Made by a program: the position numbers and the translations under genes
Part shown: positions 7,890 to 17,562 of the stretch, piece after piece
How the letters are laid out: the number at the start of each line of letters is the position of its first letter
How positions within the stretch are numbered: position 1 is the first letter of the stretch
The notes under the pieces: generated by a model
Database searches by the model: none
Told to the model about the DNA's origin: nothing
Seen by the model: only the letters and a program-made list of their open reading frames with translations
Assembly: GCA_008727115.1 (NCBI GenBank)
Contig: CP044131.1
Span: 2,976,001 to 3,040,000, forward strand
Length of the DNA: 64,000 nt
Source: Comamonas testosteroni
GTDB lineage: Bacteria > Pseudomonadota > Gammaproteobacteria > Burkholderiales > Burkholderiaceae_C
Direction of reading: 5' to 3'

Positions 7890-8248
7890 GCGGACTTGCG
7901 CCACGTAACACCGAAGAGGAAGACGCCGAGCTGCGGGGGCAGTGGAAAAAGCTCGGCGTGGACCCTGACCTTGTGAAGCAGGCCATGCCCCCGGAGGACG
8001 AGGATGCCCAGGACGAAGACCTGGAGCTGTCCGAAGACCTCTGGCCTGCCTGGGAATGCTTTCTGGCGACATGGACGCAATGGCGCGTGATCACTGGGCT
8101 GGCCCAGCTGTTCTACGAAGGGATTGACTACACATCTCTTCTGGCCGTGATGGACATGCACGGCATCAAGCCCAAAAAGCGGCGCACCGTGCTCATGCAT
8201 GTGCGCATTCTGGAAGACGAAGCGCGCAAGCTGCGCAACAAGCAATAG
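7404..8248 (+). CDS. Tail assembly chaperone GT fusion by -1 ribosomal frameshift
   Basis: Reading 7404-7859 then 7859-8248 gives a product of about 281 residues. The second frame alone would start with a poor ATG at 7808 without a ribosome-binding site, so it is best read as a T-domain reached by slippage. The T part is acidic and then Trp-rich (PPEDEDAQDEDLELSEDLWP; FLATWTQWRVITGLAQLFYEG), and ends in a basic helix. GT recruits tail tube subunits onto the tape measure in lambda. The ratio G:GT is set by the slip site. Confidence 0.75.
7853..7896 (+). promoter_or_regulatory. Programmed -1 frameshift signal (slippery A AAA AAC plus stem-loop)
   Basis: The slippery heptamer at 7853-7859 sits as A|AAA|AAC in the gpG frame. 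Ten bases downstream, AGTCCGC (7870-7876) can pair with GCGGACT (7890-7896), giving a 7-bp stem with a 13-base loop that contains the gpG stop codon. The destination frame is exactly -1 and stays open to 8246. Both halves of a classical bacterial -1 signal are present. Confidence 0.75.
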
Positions 8249-8252
8249 CACC

Positions 8253-11200
8253 ATGGCAGGCAGCAACAACACCGTCGAATACCGCGCAAAACTGGACGTC
8301 AGCGACCTCAAGGCAAACGCTGCTGAGGCCGCCAAAGCTATTGCGAGTATCAACGGTGCACCTGCCGAGAAAAGTCTGCAAGACGTGGGGGCGGAAGCTG
8401 CTCGCATGGGCTCAGAGGTCAAGACGGCCTCTGAGTCCGCCAGCAAAGGCTTGAACCAGGTTGCCAAAGAAACCCAGCAGGTCGGCGACAGCCAAAAGGG
8501 AGCCAGCCAGGCTGGGCAGCAGTTCCTAGCCACGCTGCGCGAGCAGATTGCGGTGTCCGGTAAGTCAGCAGATGAGCTGCTGCGGTACCGGGCCGCCCAG
8601 TTGGGCGTTGCCTCCGAAGCTTCCCACCTCATCCTGCAGTTCCAGAACCAGAAAGCGTCACAGATCGCAGCGGCTGAAGCCGCACGCCAGGAAGAAGCGG
8701 CCCTGCGTGAGTCAGTGGCCGCCAAGCAGCGCGCAACGGCGGCGCAGGAAAGCTTTATGGCCAGCCTGCGCGAGCAGGCAGCTTTGCAAGGCAAATCCGC
8801 CACCGAAGTGCTGCAGTACCGTGCAGCGCAGCTGGGTGTCTCTGACTCGGCGGCGCAGTACATCCAGGCTCTGGACAGCGCCAATAACGCGAACAAGCGC
8901 GGCACTCTGAGCGCTGCTCAGTACGCCCAGGCCATGCGCATGCTGCCCATGCAAATGACCGACGTGGTCACCAGCATTGCATCAGGCATGCCGATCTGGA
9001 TGGTGGCTATTCAGCAAGGCGGGCAGATCAAGGATAGCTTTGGCGGTATGAGCGCCGCTGCCCGCGCCATGGTGGGCGCACTCAATCCGGTGACGGTGGC
9101 CATTGGTGCCCTGGTGGGCGTGGGCGGTTTGATGGCTGCTGCGTATTACCAGGGCAGCGCCGAGCAGGACAAGTTCCGGCAAATCACCGTGCTCAACGGC
9201 AATGCGGCAGGCGTCACAGCCGAGGCGCTGAGTCGCATGTCCCGTGAGGTCGACGGCATCTATGGCACCCAGTCCAAGGCGGCTGAAGGCCTGGCCATTC
9301 TGGCCGGCAGCGGCAAGATCGCCCGCGACAGCCTGGTCGAATTTACGACCATGGCCGTGCGCATGGAGGACTTGGCTGGCCGTTCTATTGAGCAAACGGC
9401 CAAAGAGCTTGAGCAGCTCGGCACTAAGCCTGCTGAAGCGTCGGCCAAACTCAATGAGTCCTATAACTACCTGACACCAGCCGTTTACCGCCAGATCAGG
9501 GCGCTGGAGGATCAAGGCAAGGCGGAGGAAGCTGCGGCGCTGGCCCAGAAGACCTATAGCGACGCTATGACTGCACGCGCCAAGCAATTGGAAGGCGAGT
9601 TGGGCTATATCGAACGCGGCTGGCGCGGAGCGCGAGACTTGGCCAAAGAAGCCTGGGACGCCTTCCTAAACATCGGCCGTCCCACCACAGTGCAAAGCCA
9701 GGCGGAAGGCCAGATCAAAGCCCTGGAAGAAGCAATTCGCCGTCGCAAGCAGCAGAACGCAGATCTCGGAATCAAGGATGGTAAGGCCACTACCGAAATG
9801 GAGGCGCAGCTCGAAAACGCCAAAGGCATCCTGCAGCTGACCACATCGGTAGACCAGGCCACAGCAGACGCCATCGACCGCGAGAACAAGCGCCGTCAAG
9901 ATGGCATCGATCTGCAACGCGAAGCGGCGCGCAATGCCAGTGATGCCGTCAAAAAGCAGATCGAGCTGAATCAGGCCGCGGCCAAATACAAGCCCCTGAC
10001 CATTGTTCCCAAAGATGCAACCGCCGAGGAAATCAAGGAAGCCGCGAAGGCAGCTAAAGATTACGCAGCCGTAATTGCAGGCATTGAAGAGAAATTCAGC
10101 AAGAAAGGCGGCAGCAAAGGTGCTGGTGGCATTCGTGCCACAGACACCGAAATGGCCAGTATGCGCGGCCAGCTTGCGGCCGCTCAGCAGTATCACCAGC
10201 AGCTCATCACCATGGGCAGCGGTGCCACTGAGCTGAATACCGCAGAGCGCGAAAGCCTCAAGATTGGCGAGCAGATCAAGCTGGCCACCGACGCCAAGAC
10301 CATTGCACGCCTTAAAGAAAAGCAGGCCATTGCAGACACCTTGGCCGCGCAGCTGCGCAGCAATGAAGGCCTGGAGCAGTCGTACAAGGCGCACCAGCAG
10401 GCCATCGAAGCCAACTACAAGGACGCGCAATCCTTAGAGCAGCGTGCGCGCGACCAGGAGGCCGCCAATGCCGTGTTTGGCAAAGGCCGCACTGCCATAG
10501 AGCAGATGACGCTGGCCACGCTGCAGCACCAGCTAACCGAGGCTGAGAGCCGCGACAACTTTGACCCCAAGTACATCGCAAGCCTGGAACTCAAGATTGC
10601 TGCCCAAAAGCGGTTCGTGGCAGCGCTTGGCCAGGCCGACTACAAGGTCGCGCAAAAGCAGGCAGATGAACTGCTGCGCAATGCCAACGAGCTGGGAAAG
10701 TCCTACCAGGCGGAATTCGCTCTATCCGGGGCCAGCGCCCAGCAGCGCCAGATCATTGCCGCCCAGCGTCAGGTGGAGCTTAAATATGCCAAGGAAATCG
10801 CAGCAGTAGACAAGCTCAACCTGGGCGATGCCGAGAAGAAAGCAGCCCTGGCCACGCTGGAGCAAGCCCGCCTGCAGGAGCTGGCCAACGCCGGAGCCAA
10901 GGTCAATCTGCAGGTCTGGTCTGAGTCGGTGCAGCAGTATGACGATGTCTTCCGCAAAGGCTTTGCGGACATGCTCAATCGCGGCGAGGGTAAGTGGAAG
11001 TCTTTCACCACCAGCCTGGGTACGACCTTTAGAACCTCTGTTGCGGACCAGCTTTATAAGGCCTTTGCACAGCCTTTTGTGGTGCGCATCGTGGGCCAGA
11101 TGCTGGGCTTGACTGGCGGCAGTGCTGCTGGCGTAGCAGGAACGGCCGCCAGCCTGGCGGGCAATTCGGGCATCCTGAACGGCGGCAGCAACTTGATGAA

Positions 11201-14200
11201 TGGAGGCTTTGCCGACTGGTCCACCTGGGGCGCGAAGGGCAGCACCTGGATGATGGACCAGGGCATGAGCCTGGTCACCAAGGGCTGGGAAACGGCAGGC
11301 TCGTCCCTCATGTCGCTGGGCCAGACTGTGCAGTCTGCGGACGCATGGCTTAAAACGGTGCCTGGCTTTGACGGCGGCTTGGGCTCGGCCTTTGGCTACC
11401 TGGGCAGCGTGGTCAGCCTGACACAAGGCAAATACGGTTCTGCCATTGGCTCGGCCATCGGCACCTATATCGCACCTGGTCTCGGCACCATGGTGGGCTC
11501 TGTCCTGGGCGGCCTGGTCGATGGCCTGGGCATTTTCGGAGGCAAGACCAAGCAGACCGGCTCTGGCATTACAGGCAGCCTGGGCGGTTCGCTCAGCTCC
11601 TATGCGGAGTTTGAGAAGGACGGCGGCTGGTTTGGCTCTGATCGCAGCTGGAGCAAGATCGGCAAGCTGGAGGCCAATGCAGCCCTGCAGGAGACCTTTA
11701 AGGGTCTGCAGACCAATGTTGCTGACCAGGCAAAGGCCTTGGGCCTGTCCTCTGACGCGGTCAAGAAGTACACGCGGGACATCCGTTTCAGCACTGAGGG
11801 CCTGACTGGCGACCAGATCACGGCGCGGCTGCAGGAAGAGATGGCGGCCGCAGGCAACACCATGGCTGAGCTGGTGCTGGGCACCACCAAATACACCAGG
11901 GCCGGTGAAAACCAGTCTGCCACCCTGACACGCCTGTCTACCAGCCTGGCTGCTACCAATGCCACGTTTGAGACGCTGAACCTCAAGCTCTACAGCGTGG
12001 GCCTGAGCGGTGCTGACATGGCTAGCAAGCTCGTGTCCAACTTCGGCACAGTAGATTCCTACATCTCGGCGTCCGAGGCTTACTACAAGACTTACTACAC
12101 CCAGGCTGAGCGGGCCAATGGCAGCACGGCTGCGATGACCAAGCAGCTGGCCACACTGGGGCTGGCCCTGCCTAGCACGCAGTCCGAGTTCCGCGCGCTG
12201 GTCTCCAGCCTGGACTTGACGACTGACCACGGCCGCCAAGCCTACGCAATGCTGCTGCAGATGGCGCCGCAGTTTGATGAGACCGCCAAGCAGCTCGATG
12301 AGCTGGCCAGGGCCGCCGCTGCAGACCTGATCTCGACATACACCCGCGCGGCCGCAGTCGCTCCAGGCATGCAGATTGCGCGCGATGCCATGAGCGGCGC
12401 GAACAGCCAGGCCCAGACGCTGGGCGGCTCGATGTCGAGCATCAATAAGATTCTGGGCAATAGCGCAAGCGGCGTGCTGACCTGGTCCAACCAAGTGCAG
12501 TCCAGCACTGCAGTGCTCAACCCGGCGCAGGCCGCTGTCAGTATGCTGCGCGGTGAAATTTTCGATCTGCAGGCCTCGGCCAGTGGCACGGTCATCAACA
12601 TCGACGGGCTGTCCAAAGCCCTAGCGAACGTCGATACAAAGACCTTTGCAGCCACCGTCTCCAGCGCTTTTGAGCTGATTGCCCAGCGGGTGCGGGATGA
12701 CTTGAGCAGCATTGCATCTGAGCGCCAGGCCGTGCGCGAAGCCGCCATCAGCATCATTGGCCCCACGACAATGACGCCCGCGCAGATCCGTGCGCAGATC
12801 AAGCAGCAGACCGTAGCGCTGCCTGGCCAGACTGGCATTGCCAATGCCCAGACGTCCCTGGCCCGCGCCGATGCCTTGGTCGCGCAGCGTCAGCGCGAGT
12901 ACGCCACCGCCTACTCGAACAACGCCAACAAGTCCCCCAGCCTGCAAGCCAGCGCGGCCGCACTGGATGCCAAGCGAGGTGATGCTGCCCGCTCGCTGGT
13001 TGCCACATATCTGCGCTACGGCAACGTGCAAAACGGAGTCAAGGGCGAGTATGTGCCGGGCAGCTTGCAGGGGCTGGTCACGTATGAAGACACTCAAGCC
13101 AACATGCTTGCAAAGCTCAAGAATCTGCCTACATCGGAGATTCAAGCCTTTGCCGACCAGCTCACAAAGCTGGGCTCTGCAGGTCTGCGCGGCGGGCTGA
13201 GCAGCACCAACACCTACGTCAACGCCCTGGCCGCGTACCAGAAGGCCATGAACGAAGAGGCCGCCAACCGCGCCAAGGCTCAGTCCTTGCGTGACCAGGC
13301 AGCCACGTTGGCCAGCAAGGTGACCAGTGCCGAGCAAGCCCTGGCCGCAGCGCGTGCAGCCCAAGGCAATGCCACCAGCAATGCCCAGAAAGCCCAGCTC
13401 GACTACGTCGCGGCGCTCCAGAAGTACAGCCTCGACAGCGGCAAAGCCGTGTCGAACCTGAGCAAGCTGCGCGAAGAGACCGTCGCCTACTACCAGTCGC
13501 AAGCCCAGTTGGCCCAAGCCATGAATGCCTCGGCAAGTGGCCTGCGCTCCACGGTGGCAGACATCCGCTTCAGCCAGATGAGCACTGCGGGCCAGTTCGC
13601 CAACCTGCAAGAGCGCTACAACGTCGCATATTCGATGGCCATGTCCACTACGGGTGAGACCTTGGCTGGCTATGGCTCCGAAATGAACTCCCTGCTGCAG
13701 CCGCTGCTGCAGAAAGCCCAGGAAGCGGGCCTGGGCGGTGCCGAGTACTCAAGCCTGGTCAACACGCTGCTGGCCCGCGCCGAGGCCATTGCCGGGCGCA
13801 TCGAAAAGGACGCACCCAAGAACTACCAGGAAGAGTCTCTGGGCTTGCTAGGCCAGATCGACAGCACCCTGGCCGCCCTGGAAGCCGGAGCCAAGTCCAG
13901 CGACCAGATCATGACCGAAGCCATCAAAGCGGGTACGGACACGACCCGCGACGGTCTGCGCGCTGTGATCGCTGCCCTGCAAGGGCGACCTGTGCCGGCA
14001 TTCGCGGCCGGTGGTCTGCACGCGGGCGGTCTGCGCCTGGTGGGTGAGCGCGGGCCTGAGCTGGAAGTGACTGGCCCTGCACGGTATTTCAGCGCAGACA
14101 TGACGCGCAGCATGCTGGCCGCGCCCAGCCAGAGCCTGGACCTTGCGCCATTGCTGGCGGAGCTGGTGCGCCTGCGCCGGGTTATTGAGGTCATGAGCGC

Positions 14201-14339
14201 TAACAACAGTGCCGAAGCGGGAGCTATCGCAACAAACACAAGCAAGACCGCGCGAATCCTGGACCGGTTGTCCGAAGAAGGCTTCCCTGTGCGAAATGCC
14301 CAGGGCCAGCGCTTTGTCATGTATTTGGAGGCCGTTTAA
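8253..14339 (+). CDS. Tail length tape measure protein (TMP_2 family), 2,028 residues
   Basis: The start was put at the ATG at 8253, five bases after the T-frame stop, since upstream residues overlap the T gene and look random. N-terminal coiled-coil/Ala-rich region; the signature RMLPMQMTDVVTSI...GGQIKDSFGG (residues about 229-265) marks the lambda gpH-like TMP_2 domain. Residues about 91-130 and 168-207 are an internal duplication (LREQ...GKSA.E.L.YRAAQLGV). A Gly-rich hydrophobic part lies near 970-1,100. The C-terminus ends in a small domain with FAAGGLHAGGLRLVGERGPE. The protein sets tail length and helps DNA entry; at this size the tail should be clearly longer than lambda's. Confidence 0.92.
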   Translation: MAGSNNTVEYRAKLDVSDLKANAAEAAKAIASINGAPAEKSLQDVGAEAARMGSEVKTASESASKGLNQVAKETQQVGDSQKGASQAGQQFLATLREQIAVSGKSADELLRYRAAQLGVASEASHLILQFQNQKASQIAAAEAARQEEAALRESVAAKQRATAAQESFMASLREQAALQGKSATEVLQYRAAQLGVSDSAAQYIQALDSANNANKRGTLSAAQYAQAMRMLPMQMTDVVTSIASGMPIWMVAIQQGGQIKDSFGGMSAAARAMVGALNPVTVAIGALVGVGGLMAAAYYQGSAEQDKFRQITVLNGNAAGVTAEALSRMSREVDGIYGTQSKAAEGLAILAGSGKIARDSLVEFTTMAVRMEDLAGRSIEQTAKELEQLGTKPAEASAKLNESYNYLTPAVYRQIRALEDQGKAEEAAALAQKTYSDAMTARAKQLEGELGYIERGWRGARDLAKEAWDAFLNIGRPTTVQSQAEGQIKALEEAIRRRKQQNADLGIKDGKATTEMEAQLENAKGILQLTTSVDQATADAIDRENKRRQDGIDLQREAARNASDAVKKQIELNQAAAKYKPLTIVPKDATAEEIKEAAKAAKDYAAVIAGIEEKFSKKGGSKGAGGIRATDTEMASMRGQLAAAQQYHQQLITMGSGATELNTAERESLKIGEQIKLATDAKTIARLKEKQAIADTLAAQLRSNEGLEQSYKAHQQAIEANYKDAQSLEQRARDQEAANAVFGKGRTAIEQMTLATLQHQLTEAESRDNFDPKYIASLELKIAAQKRFVAALGQADYKVAQKQADELLRNANELGKSYQAEFALSGASAQQRQIIAAQRQVELKYAKEIAAVDKLNLGDAEKKAALATLEQARLQELANAGAKVNLQVWSESVQQYDDVFRKGFADMLNRGEGKWKSFTTSLGTTFRTSVADQLYKAFAQPFVVRIVGQMLGLTGGSAAGVAGTAASLAGNSGILNGGSNLMNGGFADWSTWGAKGSTWMMDQGMSLVTKGWETAGSSLMSLGQTVQSADAWLKTVPGFDGGLGSAFGYLGSVVSLTQGKYGSAIGSAIGTYIAPGLGTMVGSVLGGLVDGLGIFGGKTKQTGSGITGSLGGSLSSYAEFEKDGGWFGSDRSWSKIGKLEANAALQETFKGLQTNVADQAKALGLSSDAVKKYTRDIRFSTEGLTGDQITARLQEEMAAAGNTMAELVLGTTKYTRAGENQSATLTRLSTSLAATNATFETLNLKLYSVGLSGADMASKLVSNFGTVDSYISASEAYYKTYYTQAERANGSTAAMTKQLATLGLALPSTQSEFRALVSSLDLTTDHGRQAYAMLLQMAPQFDETAKQLDELARAAAADLISTYTRAAAVAPGMQIARDAMSGANSQAQTLGGSMSSINKILGNSASGVLTWSNQVQSSTAVLNPAQAAVSMLRGEIFDLQASASGTVINIDGLSKALANVDTKTFAATVSSAFELIAQRVRDDLSSIASERQAVREAAISIIGPTTMTPAQIRAQIKQQTVALPGQTGIANAQTSLARADALVAQRQREYATAYSNNANKSPSLQASAAALDAKRGDAARSLVATYLRYGNVQNGVKGEYVPGSLQGLVTYEDTQANMLAKLKNLPTSEIQAFADQLTKLGSAGLRGGLSSTNTYVNALAAYQKAMNEEAANRAKAQSLRDQAATLASKVTSAEQALAAARAAQGNATSNAQKAQLDYVAALQKYSLDSGKAVSNLSKLREETVAYYQSQAQLAQAMNASASGLRSTVADIRFSQMSTAGQFANLQERYNVAYSMAMSTTGETLAGYGSEMNSLLQPLLQKAQEAGLGGAEYSSLVNTLLARAEAIAGRIEKDAPKNYQEESLGLLGQIDSTLAALEAGAKSSDQIMTEAIKAGTDTTRDGLRAVIAALQGRPVPAFAAGGLHAGGLRLVGERGPELEVTGPARYFSADMTRSMLAAPSQSLDLAPLLAELVRLRRVIEVMSANNSAEAGAIATNTSKTARILDRLSEEGFPVRNAQGQRFVMYLEAV

Positions 14340-15224
14340 ATGCTGTTAATTCGGCCCATCAAGGTCACCCCGCTGATGGTCACAGCCAGCAATGCTGGCG
14401 CGGCCGATGCCGAGTGGATGGCCAGCACGAGCTATGCACTAGGCGCACGGGTGTTTTTGTCTGCCACAGGCAAGACCTACGAGTGCGTGCAGGGACCTGC
14501 GCAAGGCAAGAACCCGGCATCAGAGCCGCTTTACTGGATGACGGCCGCGCCATCCAACCGGTGGTCCATGTTTGACACCGAGATCAGCACGGCCACAACC
14601 ACTGCCGGTGACTTGACCACCACGGTCACGGTGGCGGGGCGTATCAATGCCGTGGCGCTCTTTGGCCTGCTCGGCTCTAAGGTGACTGTCGTTCAGCGCA
14701 GCTCCACCAATGTGGTGCTGGCCCAGTTCAACAAGACCCTGCGCACCCAGCCCTCGGACTGGTATGAGTATTTCTTTGTGGAACCCGAGCAAATCGCCGA
14801 GGCCATATTTACCGGCCTAGTGCCCTCCAGCGGCAGTCGCCTAGAAATCACCATCACCGGCCCGGCCCGCTGCGCAGCCGTGGTGGTGGGCAACACGTTT
14901 GACCTGGGCGACGCCCAGTGGGGTGCCACCACTTCCATCATCGACTACAGCCGCAAAAACACCACCACCGAGGGTGCGCAATCGTTTGAGCCTGGCCGGT
15001 TCTCGCGCCGCATGTCTGTGCGCTTGGAACAGCCTCGAGAGCGTTACCCCGCCGTGCAGCGCGTGCTGGAGTCCGTCCGGGCCACGCCCTGCGTATGGAT
15101 TGGCGTACCAGGCCGTGAGGTTTACAGCCCGATGACGATCTACGGCTACTACAAAGATTTTTCTCTTGAAGTGCCGTACCCAACCAAGCACCTGTGCTCA
15201 TTGGAGATTGAGAGCCTGACATGA
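14340..15224 (+). CDS. Minor tail protein with CBM5/12-like module
   Basis: 294 residues; its ATG follows the tape-measure TAA with no gap. Residues about 25-66 show the spacing of a chitin-binding-type CBM5/12 module (SYALGARVFLSATGKTYECV, later NPASEPLYW). Such modules are common in tail proteins and may bind cell-surface glycans. The rest is beta-rich, with a C-terminal part typical of tail-tip proteins placed after tape measures. No enzymatic motif is seen. The stop overlaps the next ATG (ATGA at 15221). Confidence 0.65.
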   Translation: MLLIRPIKVTPLMVTASNAGAADAEWMASTSYALGARVFLSATGKTYECVQGPAQGKNPASEPLYWMTAAPSNRWSMFDTEISTATTTAGDLTTTVTVAGRINAVALFGLLGSKVTVVQRSSTNVVLAQFNKTLRTQPSDWYEYFFVEPEQIAEAIFTGLVPSSGSRLEITITGPARCAAVVVGNTFDLGDAQWGATTSIIDYSRKNTTTEGAQSFEPGRFSRRMSVRLEQPRERYPAVQRVLESVRATPCVWIGVPGREVYSPMTIYGYYKDFSLEVPYPTKHLCSLEIESLT

Positions 15225-15820
15225 CAATTTTTATTCCAGACCTGCCCACGCCGGTGCCTCAGAGCACTGACTCGGTAAATTTTGCCCCTCGGGCCGATGC
15301 ACTGCTGGGGGCCTTTCCGGGCTTCGTGGCTGCGGCAAATAACCAGGCCAGGGAAAACAACCAGCTCAACATATCGACTGTTGCAGCAGCAGCCGCGGCC
15401 GCAGCATCGTCCAGCTCTGCCAAAAATGCATCCGACCTGGCCGTGTCCAGTGCATCCGCAGGTCCGTTTGATCCCGCGACGACATACCCGAAAGGCGGGC
15501 TGGCATGGAGCCTCATCGACGGTCTGATTTATCGCCGCCAGGCTGCTGGCAAGTCCGCAGCAGACCCCAGCACAGACAAGGCCAACTGGGGCGAGGTGCG
15601 CAATCTGCCGGTGGGCGCTGAACCGCATCAGGTGCCCGCTGTCCAGCACCTGGGCGCTTTGGCTTTTGCGGACGCCATCAGCACGCTGCCTGTGTCTCGT
15701 CATGCACGCACCAGCCAGCCTGGTGATGTCTGGCGCGAGTGGACTAGCGACACATCGACGACGATCAAATTTCATGGCTTTGACGGAGTGATCCGCAGCC
15801 GTGTGGAGGCTTGGACATGA
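15221..15820 (+). CDS. Tail tip/fibre-associated protein with second CBM5/12-like motif
   Basis: 199 residues. The N-terminal half has a run of Ala/Ser (about 54-69) as in shaft or collagen-like linkers of tail proteins. Residues about 82-122 (ATTYPKGGLAWSLIDGLIYR then NW) again follow the CBM5/12 spacing. The gene lies between a tail protein and the fibre gene and is coupled to both by ATGA overlaps. A role in host recognition is inferred; no catalytic residues can be named. Confidence 0.6.
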   Translation: MTIFIPDLPTPVPQSTDSVNFAPRADALLGAFPGFVAAANNQARENNQLNISTVAAAAAAAASSSSAKNASDLAVSSASAGPFDPATTYPKGGLAWSLIDGLIYRRQAAGKSAADPSTDKANWGEVRNLPVGAEPHQVPAVQHLGALAFADAISTLPVSRHARTSQPGDVWREWTSDTSTTIKFHGFDGVIRSRVEAWT

Positions 15821-17020
15821 GCAGCAATCTCGAAAACTACCCCAACCTGCGGCCTAGCTTGCTGCTGGACTTCGCCAATTCGCAGCGCGTGCACCCAATG
15901 ATGCAATGCGCGCGGGCAAGTACTGCCACATGCTTTGGCCCTGATGGACGCCTGCGCACGATTGCGGCAAACGTGCCCCGTATCAACTACGACCCGGCCA
16001 CTGGCAAATGTAGGGGTCTGCTGGCAGAAGAAGGCCGCACCAACCTGCTGCTGCAGTCAGCGGATATCAATGCATTGCCCTGGAGCGGATCCGCGATTGA
16101 CAGCGGCGACCTTGAGGCAGGCCTTGACGGGGTCCTCGTGCGTGGTTGGAGAAAAGAGTCCACCTACGGCAATCGGCAGCAATTGTTGGCCAGTGCGCCA
16201 GTGGGGCCTTTGACGGTGTCGTTTATCGCTTGGTGCAAGAACCGCACAGGTTCCGTATCCATCGAAATCGTAGATTCGACAAGCACCTCAACGTACCTGC
16301 GGGCCTACATCGACACCGTGACGGGCGCAGTCACAAAGGTCTCTGACACAGCTGCTGCAGTCGTCACTGCAACGCCGGTGGGCACTGGCATGGTCGCCGT
16401 CAGTGCCACGATCACGAACCCGGCCGTCGGCGCGCGCGTGTATCTGTACCCTGGTCGCAATGACGTGACAGACTCGACAGTGAGTTTTTTTAGCATGCTC
16501 CAGGCAGAGACCGGGACCTTTGCGACAAGCTATATCCCAACGACCACGGCTCAGGCCACGCGATCTGCAGACCGCATCTGGATGACGGGCCTGCAACTGC
16601 CTGCCACAGGCTACACCCTGGCTGGTGACGCGATGTCTAAATGGGGCGGTGAGTACGTCGCGATCATGAGCGACAACGCTACGGCAACGGGCGCATGTTG
16701 GGATGCGCCATGCTTCATACGGCAGCTATATCAACAGCTTGGAGGGCGCCCGCACCCTAGCTGTCGGACCCAGGCCCACAGAGAGTACATCCTTCAAATT
16801 CGCCGCCGCAATGAACAACGCTGGTGCCCGCAGCTTTGGCGCAGTCGACGGTGCGCTGTCTCAGACCGCCTGGCTGGATTCGTCGGTGGATCTTTCAGCC
16901 CGCAACATTCTCAAGATCGGCGCAACTTCCAGCAGCGTGCTTGGTGCACTGTGGGTCAAGCGCCTGGCGTTTTACCCCGCAGTACTCACCGCCGCGCAAC
17001 TGCAAAGGCTCACAGCATGA
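15817..17020 (+). pseudogene. Tail fibre/receptor-binding-type protein, frameshifted near 16,690-16,705
   Basis: The start is the ATG at 15817, overlapping the previous stop. The first about 290 residues read as a fibre-type beta protein (GRTNLLLQSADI, FSMLQAETGTFATSYIPTT). After about 16,690 this frame turns into Cys/Arg/Gln-rich nonsense. The next frame (+1) continues with a typical C-terminus: HASYGSYINSLEGART, SFKFAAAMNNAGARSFG, LGALWVKRLAFYPAVLT, stopping at 17018-17020. That stop overlaps the ATG of the next gene (ATGA), exactly as at all other joints here. Either a one-base indel (mutation or assembly error) or, less likely, a programmed shift separates the halves. Confidence 0.7.
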
Positions 17021-17562
17021 CCATTTATCTCAAGTTTGAAGACGAAGCTGCTGGCCGCACTGCGCTGGGCAATTGGTTGGTGGATGGCGCATGGCCCACC
17101 TATATAGATAGTGCTGCGGTCGATGTCCTGGGCATCGTCCAGCGGCCTACTGGCGAAATCCTGCAGACGCCCGCTGGCGAAGTGCCGGTCTATGCCGCAA
17201 TTCCAGGCTGGCACGTCAATCTGTCTGAGCGCGTGCCTGCGCTGCAGGCGCATGAGATCGACCCGCCCGCCACGCCTGACCGCGTCTTTGCGGGTGGAGA
17301 GCAGATCGACGTGCCCCGAGTCCCGGTCAAGGTCACACGCCGCCAAGCCCGCCAGGCATTGCTACTGGCCGGATTGCTGGACAAGGTCCAACCGGCAATC
17401 AACGCCATCCCAGACCAGTTGCAGCGCAGCCTGGCGCAGATTGAGTGGGATGACTCTCTGGAGTTTGAGCGCAGCAGGCCGCTGCTGGTCCAGCTGGGCT
17501 ATGCCCTGGGCCTGAATGACTCGGGCCTGGACGCCATCTTCATCCAGGCGGGAGGTCTCTGA
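17017..17562 (+). CDS. Phage protein downstream of fibre, possible fibre-assembly/tail accessory
   Basis: 181 residues from the ATG at 17017, which overlaps the fibre stop. It must not be joined to the upstream open frame, even though no stop separates them. The N-terminal half (MTIYLKFEDEAAGRTALGNW) and the C-terminal half (RRQARQALLLAGLLDKVQPA, then IEWDDSLEFERSRPL) recur together behind fibre genes in related prophages as far as I recall. The helical C-terminal part could be a chaperone or trimerisation factor. The family has no named function that I know. Confidence 0.6.
   Translation: MTIYLKFEDEAAGRTALGNWLVDGAWPTYIDSAAVDVLGIVQRPTGEILQTPAGEVPVYAAIPGWHVNLSERVPALQAHEIDPPATPDRVFAGGEQIDVPRVPVKVTRRQARQALLLAGLLDKVQPAINAIPDQLQRSLAQIEWDDSLEFERSRPLLVQLGYALGLNDSGLDAIFIQAGGL

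Noticed and set aside
7808-8248. Independent gene starting at 7808
   Set aside because: No ribosome-binding site, and the N-terminal residues are out-of-frame chaperone sequence; best explained as the -1 frameshift extension.
15811-17562. One 583-residue protein covering the fibre and the next gene
   Set aside because: The central part is Cys/Arg-rich nonsense, while the other frame gives a proper fibre C-terminus with a stop overlapping a clear ATG at 17017.
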